A stretch of 29,837 nucleotides of DNA from a virus, in the IMG/VR virus record IMGVR_UViG_3300025118_000092, positions 1 to 29,837 of that record; one strand, given 5' to 3'. The notes beneath the pieces were generated by a model. The model was not told the DNA's origin and did not search any database. It saw nothing but the letters and a program-made list of their open reading frames with translations. Positions 14,889-20,384 of this stretch are shown in pieces; position 1 is the first letter of the stretch, and every line of letters begins with the position of its first letter. The translations under genes were made by a program, and so were the position numbers.

Positions 14889-14939
14889 TCCGCTCGATGA
14901 GATTTGAACTCACATCCAATCTGCCATTCAGACGAGCGG
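14889..14939 (-). ncRNA. tRNA-like element lacking an anticodon arm
   Basis: On the leftward strand CCGCTCG (14939-14933) pairs perfectly with CGAGCGG (14896-14890), a 7-bp acceptor-like stem with A as discriminator base (14889). Just before the 3' arm is a T-arm, GTGAG-TTCAAAT-CTCAT, with the canonical TTCRANT loop. Only 19 bases lie between 5' acceptor and T-arm; they form a D-arm-like hairpin (TCTG-AATGG-CAGA), and there is no anticodon stem or loop. No CCA is encoded. It is either a decayed tRNA that kept its acceptor/T half intact, or a selected tRNA mimic. It lies between small genes on the same strand. Confidence 0.55.
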
Positions 14940-14961
14940 TGATTATAGTTGCTTTATCTTT

Positions 14962-15051
14962 TCATCTATTCTCCTTAACTTGTAATTTCGATCTAAACTT
15001 TGAGCAGTTTTTTTTGTGCAAGTGATACTCAGCACTCTGGACACATATCAT
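14962..15051 (-). CDS. Possible 29-residue peptide gene
   Basis: An ATG overlaps the stop of the membrane peptide gene (ATGA) and opens a 29-codon basic frame starting MICVQSAEY and ending QVKENR. Only the overlap and strand favour it; there is no independent SD. The rest of the 14940-15047 stretch shows no gene. Confidence 0.3.
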   Translation of the reverse strand: MICVQSAEYHLHKKNCSKFRSKLQVKENR

Positions 15052-15134
15052 ATATTGTTTAATACTGTCCATATTATGAAAGCCCAAACACAGCAAAGTA
15101 ATATATATCCTGCTATTTTACCAAGTTCTTTCAT
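15048..15134 (-). CDS. 28-residue single-span membrane peptide
   Basis: From the ATG at 15134, with GAGG four bases upstream and inside the end of the preceding gene, the frame gives MKELGKIAG, a hydrophobic span YILLCCVWAFIIWTVL and NNI. A positive N-terminus followed by one span suggests an N-in membrane peptide. Very short, so confidence is moderate, but it is one of three similar products within about 1.2 kb. Confidence 0.5.
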   Translation of the reverse strand: MKELGKIAGYILLCCVWAFIIWTVLNNI

Positions 15135-15510
15135 ACGGCCTCAAAACTTTTGGGTCTACTTTCTTCACCTTACGAGGAAAATATTTTCTATTTCCTAGTC
15201 TATGTTTTCTGACGCTTGCTTTAAATCTGATTGCTTCGTGACAGGCTTCTAAGTATTCTGTGAATATCCTAAAATCAGAATATTCCGTCTTTGTATCATA
15301 ATCATAGAGGATAAAGGTTTGATTTCTGTATTGTGTCTTATTTTTGAAAATATCTATTATTTTCTCGCATAACTTCAACGAGGGCAATTCCATTATTGCA
15401 CCTGTCGGTAAAGTCAGATTATATCCATTATCACTCGACTCAATCTCAAGTCGGATCGGTGGCAGATTAGTTTTGTTTCCCTCTATATATTTATCTATTT
15501 CTGTTCGCAT
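15118..15510 (-). CDS. Hypothetical protein with basic C-terminus
   Basis: 130 aa. A mixed alpha/beta body (IRLEIESSDNGYNLTLPTG, FILYDYDTKTEYSDFRIF) is followed by a strongly basic tail (FKASVRKHRLGNRKYFPRKV) that could contact nucleic acid. GGAGATTAA precedes the ATG. No family recognised. Confidence 0.65.
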   Translation of the reverse strand: MRTEIDKYIEGNKTNLPPIRLEIESSDNGYNLTLPTGAIMELPSLKLCEKIIDIFKNKTQYRNQTFILYDYDTKTEYSDFRIFTEYLEACHEAIRFKASVRKHRLGNRKYFPRKVKKVDPKVLRPYERTW

Positions 15511-15547
15511 TTAATCTCCATTTTATTTTATTTAGTTAGCTCATTTT

Positions 15548-15609
15548 ATCTAATCTCTTAACAATTTTAGGCTTTTATATCTAATCTCCTAAAATTATTA
15601 GGTTTATTA
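15548..15609. repeat. Tandem 31-bp imperfect direct repeat
   Basis: Two units (15548-15578 and 15579-15609) share ATCTAATCTC exactly and 23 of 31 positions overall. They lie in the 161-bp gap upstream of the 15118-15510 gene. In the leftward transcript each unit shows GAGATTAGAT, like the SD of the following gene. Binding site or slipped duplication; role unknown. Confidence 0.4.
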
Positions 15610-15618
15610 GTCTGTGTA

Positions 15619-15652
15619 CCCCAAAAGCCCCGCCAAATTAATGACGAGGCTT
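15619..15652 (-). terminator. Putative terminator after the 83-residue gene
   Basis: Leftward, AAGCCTCG (15652-15645) pairs with CGGGGCTT (15632-15625) in an 8-bp stem with one U-G pair, followed by TTGGGG. The U tract is short, so termination is probably partial. It sits 20 bases past the stop at 15672. Confidence 0.45.
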
Positions 15653-15671
15653 GTTTTCCCTAATACTCTAC

Positions 15672-15923
15672 TTATTTTTTAGTCTTAAGAAAAGCATTGC
15701 TTCGGATCGCATATACATTGCCATTATACTCCCAAGTTTCGCACTCTTTCACGAGCTTTTGAATCTCACGGTATTTTTCCTGCGTTTCGTTTGGTGCATG
15801 GAGTATGTTTTTCTCCCTTTTTCCTTTTACCCTAAAATTCAAATCCTCAGGGTTTACACCACTCTCAACTAAACTATCCCAATTCGCTTGAGTGATAGGA
15901 GTTTTTTTATTTTCAACAGTCAT
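15672..15923 (-). CDS. Hypothetical protein, first gene of the leftward arm
   Basis: 83 aa, polar and charged. EDLNFRVKGKREKNI and a C-terminal YNGNVYAIRSNAFLK suggest strands around a helix (ETQEKYREIQKLVKE). As the most upstream leftward gene, separated from its neighbours by a terminator and a hairpin leader, it may be an immediate-early protein. No family recognised. The upstream region holds a stem-loop at 15951-15965. Confidence 0.6.
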   Translation of the reverse strand: MTVENKKTPITQANWDSLVESGVNPEDLNFRVKGKREKNILHAPNETQEKYREIQKLVKECETWEYNGNVYAIRSNAFLKTKK

Positions 15924-15950
15924 TTTAGACCTCTTTTGTTAGTTAGCACT

Positions 15951-15965
15951 CCCCGTTTTTCGGGG
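15951..15965. promoter_or_regulatory. Small GC stem-loop upstream of the leftward arm
   Basis: CCCCG (15951-15955) and CGGGG (15961-15965) flank five Ts. On the rightward strand CGTTTC follows, a weak terminator shape; on the leftward strand it would be in the mRNA leader of the gene starting at 15923. Confidence 0.35.
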
Positions 15966-16041
15966 CGTTTCTTATTATACGAAATAAAAATAAGAAAAGT
16001 TCCATAATAAATAAAATAAATTAAAATAATATAAGGATAAC

Positions 16042-16152
16042 AAGACACAGAAGTCTTATTAGATCGGATCAGAAAATTATAAGAAGACACAGAAGTCTTA
16101 TTTAACTATTAAATTGGGCCAATCAACTTCAAAGAAGACCAAGTTATCTTAT
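16042..16152. repeat. Iteron-like repeats, each a short inverted repeat
   Basis: AAGACACAGAAGTCTTATT occurs exactly at 16042-16060 and 16084-16102 (42 bp apart, four helical turns). A degenerate copy, AAGACCAAGTTATCTTAT, is at 16135-16152. Each exact copy has inverted arms AAGAC/GTCTT. Helically phased repeats suggest a bound initiator or regulator. Confidence 0.55.
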
Positions 16153-16357
16153 ATAAATACTATTTATAAATATATAATAGGATATTCATATCTTAAAATA
16201 CGTTTTTTTCAACCAAAAAACCAAGAGCGAAACAATTCGGGAGGGGTGCGGAAAAATGCATAAAAGACAACCACACAATTTTTTCTATTTTTTTATATAT
16301 AGAATATAATACAAATCAATCAACTTTCATAGATTTTTTTTAGTTTTATGATTATCT

Positions 16358-16393
16358 GGTTAGTAGCTCTAACCACTTGGGGTGTGATATAAT
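16358..16393 (+). promoter_or_regulatory. Extended -10 promoter with adjacent inverted repeat
   Basis: TGATATAAT gives an extended -10 (TG at 16385-16386, TATAAT at 16388-16393). No good -35 is seen. A perfect inverted repeat, GGTTAG/CTAACC (16358-16374), covers the -35 area and could be an operator. Confidence 0.4.
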
Positions 16394-16449
16394 ATAGATA
16401 TAGGTCTATTTGCAATTCTTTGCGGTCTAAACGGGACTTTTATGATTTC

Positions 16450-16467
16450 TTGGTATATAGATACCAA
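16450..16467. repeat. Perfect inverted repeat TTGGTAT/ATACCAA
   Basis: Seven-base arms around ATAG, followed ten bases later by TTTTTT on the rightward strand. Either an operator or a weak terminator between two control-region promoters. Confidence 0.4.
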
Positions 16468-16609
16468 TATGTAGTTTTTTCAACTAATTTGGACGAATTT
16501 GGGATTTATCTTTAATAATACGTTTTTTCTTATTTTTAAAAATTTTTTCGTAATTTTTTTTATATGCGGTTCTATCCGTCGTTCTATCCCTATCTCCTTT
16601 CCCACTCAT

Positions 16610-16678
16610 TGCAAAACCTTTCTTTTTGCATATACGTTAGTATATGTTTTTCTTTATTCTTATACGATAGTATAAGAA
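16610..16678. repeat. Cluster of three perfect inverted repeats
   Basis: TGCAAAA/TTTTGCA (16610-16630), CATATAC-GTTA-GTATATG (16629-16646) and TTCTTATAC-GATA-GTATAAGAA (16657-16678). The last two share TATACGWTAGTATA and start 28 bp apart, so they look like two sites for one dimeric protein. They lie between the leftward and rightward promoter candidates. Confidence 0.5.
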
Positions 16679-16733
16679 GTAAGAGAGTATATATAATATA
16701 TATATAAGAGCCCTATTGCTTAGTTCTACTTAT

Positions 16734-16762
16734 AATTTAAGGGAAAAAGGGTACTTTGTCAA
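16734..16762 (-). promoter_or_regulatory. Candidate leftward sigma70 promoter
   Basis: On the leftward strand a perfect TTGACA (16762-16757) is followed after 17 bases by TAAATT (16739-16734, four of six consensus). It would drive the leftward arm across the inverted-repeat cluster. The leader to 15923 would be long, which lowers confidence. Confidence 0.35.
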
Positions 16763-16836
16763 GTCTTTTTTTTATTTTCTTTAAAAAAGTTTTTTAAAAT
16801 AGTATTAGGAAAGTTGTTTGGTGTGTTATATATTCT

Positions 16837-16845
16837 TGCTATGAT
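16837..16845 (+). promoter_or_regulatory. Candidate rightward extended -10 promoter
   Basis: TGCTATGAT is an extended -10 with the last base at 16845, about 20 bases before the ATG at 16866. A TTGTTT lies 20 bases upstream of it, too far for a standard -35. It is the last candidate before the rightward genes. Confidence 0.35.
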
Positions 16846-16865
16846 TGAAGATAGAAAAATCTAAG

Positions 16866-17069
16866 ATGAAAATAAATCTAAAGAAAAAGGCGACTAAGCA
16901 TTGTGCGAATTGGGATAATGGGAAATGTTTAGGGTGCATGTTTGGTAGAGATGGGGACAATAATCTTTTCTTTTACATGGATAGTGATTATTCTGGAAAG
17001 GGTTGTAAGGTAAATGAAGGGTGTGATTACTTTGATAATATAGTCGTACCGGGGATAAAGGAAAAATAG
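16866..17069 (+). CDS. Small cysteine-rich protein
   Basis: 67 aa from the ATG at 16866; an in-frame TTG at 16845 would add seven residues but falls on the putative -10. HCANWDNGKCLGC near the N-terminus and GKGCKVNEGCDYF near the C-terminus give five Cys and a His likely to hold metal. It ends one base before the next gene. First gene of the rightward arm; function unknown. Confidence 0.65.
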   Translation: MKINLKKKATKHCANWDNGKCLGCMFGRDGDNNLFFYMDSDYSGKGCKVNEGCDYFDNIVVPGIKEK

Positions 17070-17070
17070 A

Positions 17071-17325
17071 ATGGCTAAGATGACACCGGAAGAAGCGGTA
17101 CTAAGACCTGTTAAGTTTATTGAAGATATAATAAACGAAGTTAAGAATAAAGAACATGGTTATGAACCTACGGTAATGAGTACAACAGTTCCCGCATATG
17201 GGAACGGGAAGAGAGAATATGAAGAAATCGACAAAGAGAATGAAGAAATCGAGAAAGCGTGTGCTAAACATCGGCGGGCACGATTACAAGGTAGTATACA
17301 TGGACGGCGAAAAAGAAGGCCGTGA
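17071..17325 (+). CDS. Hypothetical small protein
   Basis: 84 aa. Acidic helical middle (REYEEIDKENEEIEKACAK) and a basic end that overlaps the metallopeptidase frame by 65 bases. AAAGGA lies nine bases before the ATG. A 21-nt tandem duplication (17216-17257) gives the EEIDKENEEIEK repeat. No family recognised. Confidence 0.6.
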   Translation: MAKMTPEEAVLRPVKFIEDIINEVKNKEHGYEPTVMSTTVPAYGNGKREYEEIDKENEEIEKACAKHRRARLQGSIHGRRKRRP

Positions 17326-17545
17326 AGGTAAATACTTGCTTGGGGTTAATGACCCGCGCTCGTGTGTGATTAAATTAGATAAACAAATGAACACATCTAG
17401 GAAGATGGAAACATTCTTACATGAGGTAATCCATGTAATATTCAATAATACCGGTTGTGCGCACGATGAGAATACAATTGAATGTTTGGCAAATGGATTT
17501 CATCAATTAGGCGTAGGAGAATACTTGTGGCGAAAGATAAAGTAG
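17261..17545 (+). CDS. Small HExxH zinc metallopeptidase-like protein
   Basis: 94 aa from a GTG at 17261. LHEVIHVIF (53-61) is the HExxH zinc site, and ENTIECLANGF (70-80) provides Glu74 as third ligand, the pattern of small ImmA/SprT-like phage peptidases. The N-terminal beta segments (GGHDYKVVYMDG, CVIKLDKQM) fit the fold. In-frame ATGs upstream (17198 and later) would only add a lysine-rich stretch from the repeat-bearing region. It may process a phage or host protein such as a repressor; the target is unknown. Confidence 0.7.
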   Translation: MLNIGGHDYKVVYMDGEKEGREGKYLLGVNDPRSCVIKLDKQMNTSRKMETFLHEVIHVIFNNTGCAHDENTIECLANGFHQLGVGEYLWRKIK

Positions 17546-17799
17546 AATCGATATTAGATGAAGCTAAGTACTTGGTTAATGGTGCTCGTGGTAAAAACTA
17601 CGGGCATCCAATCGAGGATTTTAGTAAGACGGCTAAAATGTGGTCTGCAATTTTGGATACTAAAGTTAGCCCTCAGGATGTTGGTTTGTGTATGGTGGCG
17701 GTAAAGTTAAGTAGGGAAGTGAATAAACATAAGCGTGATAATTTGGTAGATATAGCTGGATACGCTTTAACGGTACAAATGATTGAGGATTATCGGTGA
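17527..17799 (+). CDS. DUF6378-like phage protein
   Basis: 90 aa from a GTG at 17527 with AGGAG seven bases upstream; the frame is open to 17482. NGARGKNYGHPIEDF, KMWSAIL, VGLCMVAVKLSR and DNLVDIAGYA match the R.KDYG.P...F / KL.R / D...D.AGYA pattern of this widespread phage family. The fold resembles all-alpha NTP pyrophosphohydrolases, so nucleotide handling is possible, but the function is not established. It overlaps the peptidase end by 19 bases. Confidence 0.75.
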   Translation: MAKDKVESILDEAKYLVNGARGKNYGHPIEDFSKTAKMWSAILDTKVSPQDVGLCMVAVKLSREVNKHKRDNLVDIAGYALTVQMIEDYR

Positions 17800-17871
17800 G
17801 ATTAATACTCTTATGGTTTGAATCAATATTGTTGAAAATGTTATTTTTCGTAATAAAGCGAGGAAAATAGT

Positions 17872-18837
17872 ATGAAGTGGTCAAATGATGAAATCGAAAT
17901 AATAAGTCAATATAGGCGTACAATGAAAAGTGTCCGTAATATATGCTATGATTTGGATAATGCGGGCTTTATGCGCACGTACAAATCGGTAACACGTAAA
18001 ATTGAGTCTATGGGGTGGACTAGGCCTACGGATGTTAGTGACTTGACAGTATTACCTAAAATATTAATGTTTGACATAGAAACAACGCCAATGCCGGTAT
18101 GGGTATGGGATTTTGGCAAACAATACGTCCCGCCCACAAATTTGATGAGAGATGACGCTGGACACCAAAAGTTTTGGTATATTTTATCTTGGTCGGCAAA
18201 ATGGCTTTATGACGAGGTAGTGTTATCTGATGTGCTTACACCAAAGGAAGCCGTAGCGGGTGATGACTCAAGGATACTTAAATCCATATGGGAATTACTT
18301 GATGAAGCGGATATAGTGGTGGCACATAATGGTGATCGCTTTGATATTAGGAAACTTAATGCAAGATTCATATTGAACGATATGTTGCCTCCCGCACCTT
18401 ACAAGTCAATAGATACCTTGAAGATTGCGCGAAAGGAATTTGCGTTTAGTTCGAATAAGCAAGACTTCTTAACTAAATACTTCGGGTTGGCGGAAAAACT
18501 AAATACCGAATTTCAACTATGGATAGATTGTATGAATGGTGACAAAGCGCGATTGCAAGAAATGCTTGAATACAATAAACGTGATGTTGTGGGATTGGAA
18601 CAAGTATATCTTAAGTTAAGACCATACATTAGAAACCATCCAAACTTAGGTGTCCTTATGGATGACGATGTTTGCCCAACTTGTGGGAGCGAAAGCTTGT
18701 CCCCTATATTGGCTACCTATTTTACAAGTGCTAATGAATTCCCGGTGTACCGATGTGGTGGTTGCGGGTCTCCATTTATAAGAAGTAAGACTAATATGAA
18801 TGTTAACGGAACCGAACTTAGGAGTATAGCTAGATAA
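17872..18837 (+). CDS. DEDDy 3'-5' exonuclease with HTH and zinc ribbon
   Basis: 321 aa. Residues 1-50 form a Myb/HTH-like domain (SVRNICYDLDNAGF, YKSVTRKIESMGW). The nuclease is RNase H-like: FDIET (67-71), AHNGDRFDI (151-159) and YNKRDV (234-239) carry the Asp/Glu/Asp/Tyr-Asp set of DEDDy exonucleases. A C-terminal zinc ribbon has CPTC (268-271) and CGGC (295-298). There is no polymerase domain, so it trims nucleic acid alone or with a partner. GAGGAAAATAGT gives the SD. RNA or DNA as substrate cannot be told here. Confidence 0.82.
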   Translation: MKWSNDEIEIISQYRRTMKSVRNICYDLDNAGFMRTYKSVTRKIESMGWTRPTDVSDLTVLPKILMFDIETTPMPVWVWDFGKQYVPPTNLMRDDAGHQKFWYILSWSAKWLYDEVVLSDVLTPKEAVAGDDSRILKSIWELLDEADIVVAHNGDRFDIRKLNARFILNDMLPPAPYKSIDTLKIARKEFAFSSNKQDFLTKYFGLAEKLNTEFQLWIDCMNGDKARLQEMLEYNKRDVVGLEQVYLKLRPYIRNHPNLGVLMDDDVCPTCGSESLSPILATYFTSANEFPVYRCGGCGSPFIRSKTNMNVNGTELRSIAR

Positions 18838-18844
18838 AAAACAC

Positions 18845-18873
18845 TTGACTTTTGGGTGTTTTAAGCTTATATT
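18845..18873 (+). promoter_or_regulatory. Sigma70 promoter of the small terminase gene
   Basis: TTGACT (18845-18850), 17-bp spacer, TATATT (18868-18873). It shares the GCTTATATTA core with the portal promoter. The predicted start of transcription falls on or beside the ATG at 18879. Confidence 0.7.
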
Positions 18874-18878
18874 ACAGT

Positions 18879-19646
18879 ATGGTTAGTAGAAAAATAAAAA
18901 ATGTCTTACATTTTGGATATAAGAACAAAAGAGAATTTGAAGAATATAATCCGAATGTAGGACTTGTCGACGATTGGCGGAACGGCGAAGAAGATCAGTG
19001 GGTAAAAGCCGATGATGGACAAATCTTCCAAGTTTTAAGGCGCGGTGAACTAAGACATCCGAGTACAAGAAAACTTATGAATCATTATATAAGAACTATC
19101 TTGGGTTCTTTTGTATGCTCTAAAGGTGCTGTAATGGATGGTGAATTAAGGGAGAATATATATTCTTTTGGTATTGTATCCAGACTAAAACCACATGAGC
19201 ATTATATGACTAAGAAGCAATTAACATCAAGAGAGTTTCTTTTTGCGAAGTATATTGTTAAGGGTGATGGTATAGCGGAGGCGTATATGAAGGCATTCCC
19301 GACCAACAAGGAAGGGCATGCCGAGCATCGTGGGAAGAAGTTAATTAAAACTGATAGGATACAAAAAGTGATAAGAGAAGAAGTAGATAAGGTTCTAAAT
19401 GAAGCGGATATAACTCCGTTGTATTTGCTAGAGAAGATGCGAGCCATCGTAGACAAGGACGAATCACAAGACAAAGACAAGATCTCAGCAATCAAAACAT
19501 TAATGCAAATTAGTGGTATGATGGATACTGAAAAACGGTCTGAATCAATAACATTATTTCAAGGGTTTACAAAGGAACAACTGGATGCTATCTCAGAAGG
19601 TGGTCAGAGAAAACTCATCGAAGCTTCGCAAGAAGTTGAAAAATAA
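18879..19646 (+). CDS. terS: Terminase small subunit
   Basis: 255 aa from the ATG at 18879. Residues 105-240 resemble Terminase_2-type small subunits: SREFLFAKYIVKGDGIAEAYMKAFP is the helix-turn-helix, followed by KKLIKTDRIQKVIREEV and DITPLYLLEKMRAIVD, which form the oligomerisation helices. The N-terminal 100 residues (DDGQIFQVLRRG, YIRTILGSFVC) are an extra domain. It should recognise genome DNA for packaging with the large subunit encoded four genes on. No SD precedes the ATG, and a sigma70 -10 ends only five bases before it, so the mRNA may be leaderless. The frame also opens upstream at 18852, inside the promoter. Confidence 0.75.
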   Translation: MVSRKIKNVLHFGYKNKREFEEYNPNVGLVDDWRNGEEDQWVKADDGQIFQVLRRGELRHPSTRKLMNHYIRTILGSFVCSKGAVMDGELRENIYSFGIVSRLKPHEHYMTKKQLTSREFLFAKYIVKGDGIAEAYMKAFPTNKEGHAEHRGKKLIKTDRIQKVIREEVDKVLNEADITPLYLLEKMRAIVDKDESQDKDKISAIKTLMQISGMMDTEKRSESITLFQGFTKEQLDAISEGGQRKLIEASQEVEK

Positions 19647-19809
19647 GAATTGTGTCATTTGCGAATTTCCAATGATGGATTATTCGTCTATTTGGTATGA
19701 TTTGGATGAAGAAAATTTACATGTGCAATGCTCTGAATGTTTTACTTTGTATGATAATGAACTTGAAATAGAAATGCCGGGGTTGATATATCGATATGGA
19801 GATGCTTGA
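19636..19809 (+). CDS. Small CxxC protein, paralogue of the next gene
   Basis: 57 aa from a TTG at 19636; the longer frame to 19585 would overlap the terminase end by 62 bases. CVIC near residue 6 and CSEC near residue 34 make a zinc-ribbon pair, followed by LYDNELEIEMPGL. The next protein has a matching tail (CKDC, then MYSGIELEPSEIEPWL). Function unknown. Confidence 0.55.
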   Translation: MKNKNCVICEFPMMDYSSIWYDLDEENLHVQCSECFTLYDNELEIEMPGLIYRYGDA

Positions 19810-20026
19810 ATACATGATGACTGCTGTATGCGGTCATGATATAGACACTGAATGGTTTGAAAGTACCGAAGGGGAAATCATAATAAGGGACTTTGATTCT
19901 AAGGGTGATAGGATGGCTTCTTATTGCGTTGTTTGTAAGGATTGCTTGACCATGTATAGCGGAATAGAATTAGAACCTTCGGAAATAGAACCTTGGTTAG
20001 AAGGGACATTAGACTATGCGATCTGA
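19796..20026 (+). CDS. Small CxxC protein, paralogue of the previous gene
   Basis: 76 aa. CVVCKDC near residues 44-50 and an acidic C-terminal segment (ELEPSEIEPWLEG). Its architecture mirrors the preceding gene. In-frame ATGs at residues 3, 7 and 8 leave the start open. It overlaps both neighbours. Function unknown. Confidence 0.55.
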   Translation: MEMLEYMMTAVCGHDIDTEWFESTEGEIIIRDFDSKGDRMASYCVVCKDCLTMYSGIELEPSEIEPWLEGTLDYAI

Positions 20027-20384
20027 AAAATTAGCGGTATATGGGACATTAAGAAGGGGATCGGACAATAAAGGTGTAGTGGAAAATACTACGCTTGTAT
20101 ATCCCGGGCACACAAGGTTCCCCGCTGTAATTTATAATGAAAAAGGTAAAGGGACAATTGTAGAAGTTCTTGATGTTACCAAGGAAGATTTAAATACATA
20201 CGATATGTATGAAGGGGTCAAGTCTGGGATGTATAGACGTGTACGAACGAATGTAAAGATGGATGATGGGGGAAAAGAACGTGCTTGGTTGTATGTAGCG
20301 GGGGATTTATTGTTAGCCAATGAAACTGTGTTCGAGGTGATAGAAGGAGGTGATTGGAATAAGCGACAAGATAGAAATATTTAA
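20016..20384 (+). CDS. Gamma-glutamylcyclotransferase-like protein
   Basis: 122 aa. VYGTLRRG (8-15) is the family glycine-rich substrate loop; LNTYDMYEGV, GMYRRV and AWLYVAGD follow in the usual order of GGCT/AIG2-like folds. The catalytic Glu is probably the Glu of YDMYEGV. Family members cyclise gamma-glutamyl amines or peptides to 5-oxoproline plus free amine. AAGGGAC precedes the ATG. It sits between terminase subunits, but its chemistry could complement the amidoligases. Confidence 0.8.
   Translation: MRSEKLAVYGTLRRGSDNKGVVENTTLVYPGHTRFPAVIYNEKGKGTIVEVLDVTKEDLNTYDMYEGVKSGMYRRVRTNVKMDDGGKERAWLYVAGDLLLANETVFEVIEGGDWNKRQDRNI

Larger units (their letters stand above)
15966..16844. other. 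Gene-free AT-rich control region, candidate origin
   Basis: Nearly 900 bp between the diverging arms with no supported gene on either strand. It contains the 19-bp repeats (16042-16152), several perfect inverted repeats (16358-16678), homopolymer A/T runs and promoter-like elements in both directions. Divergent transcription, AT-richness and iterons fit a replication origin with an early/late regulatory switch; this is inference from layout. Confidence 0.5.

Noticed and set aside
14889-14939. Functional tRNA or tmRNA gene
   Set aside because: No anticodon arm and no room for one, no encoded CCA, and no mRNA-like tag domain nearby.
14940-14972. Short frame after AAGGAG near 14970 (three codons)
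   Set aside because: The SD-like site leads only to a three-codon frame, so it is likely chance or a remnant.
16042-16152. CRISPR array
   Set aside because: Only two exact 19-bp copies and a poor third, with very short and unequal spacing and no cas genes; iterons explain it better.
16254-16312. Small rightward peptide gene starting near 16257
   Set aside because: A purine-rich stretch precedes an ATG, but the 18-residue product is low-complexity AT-rich coding with no neighbour coupling.
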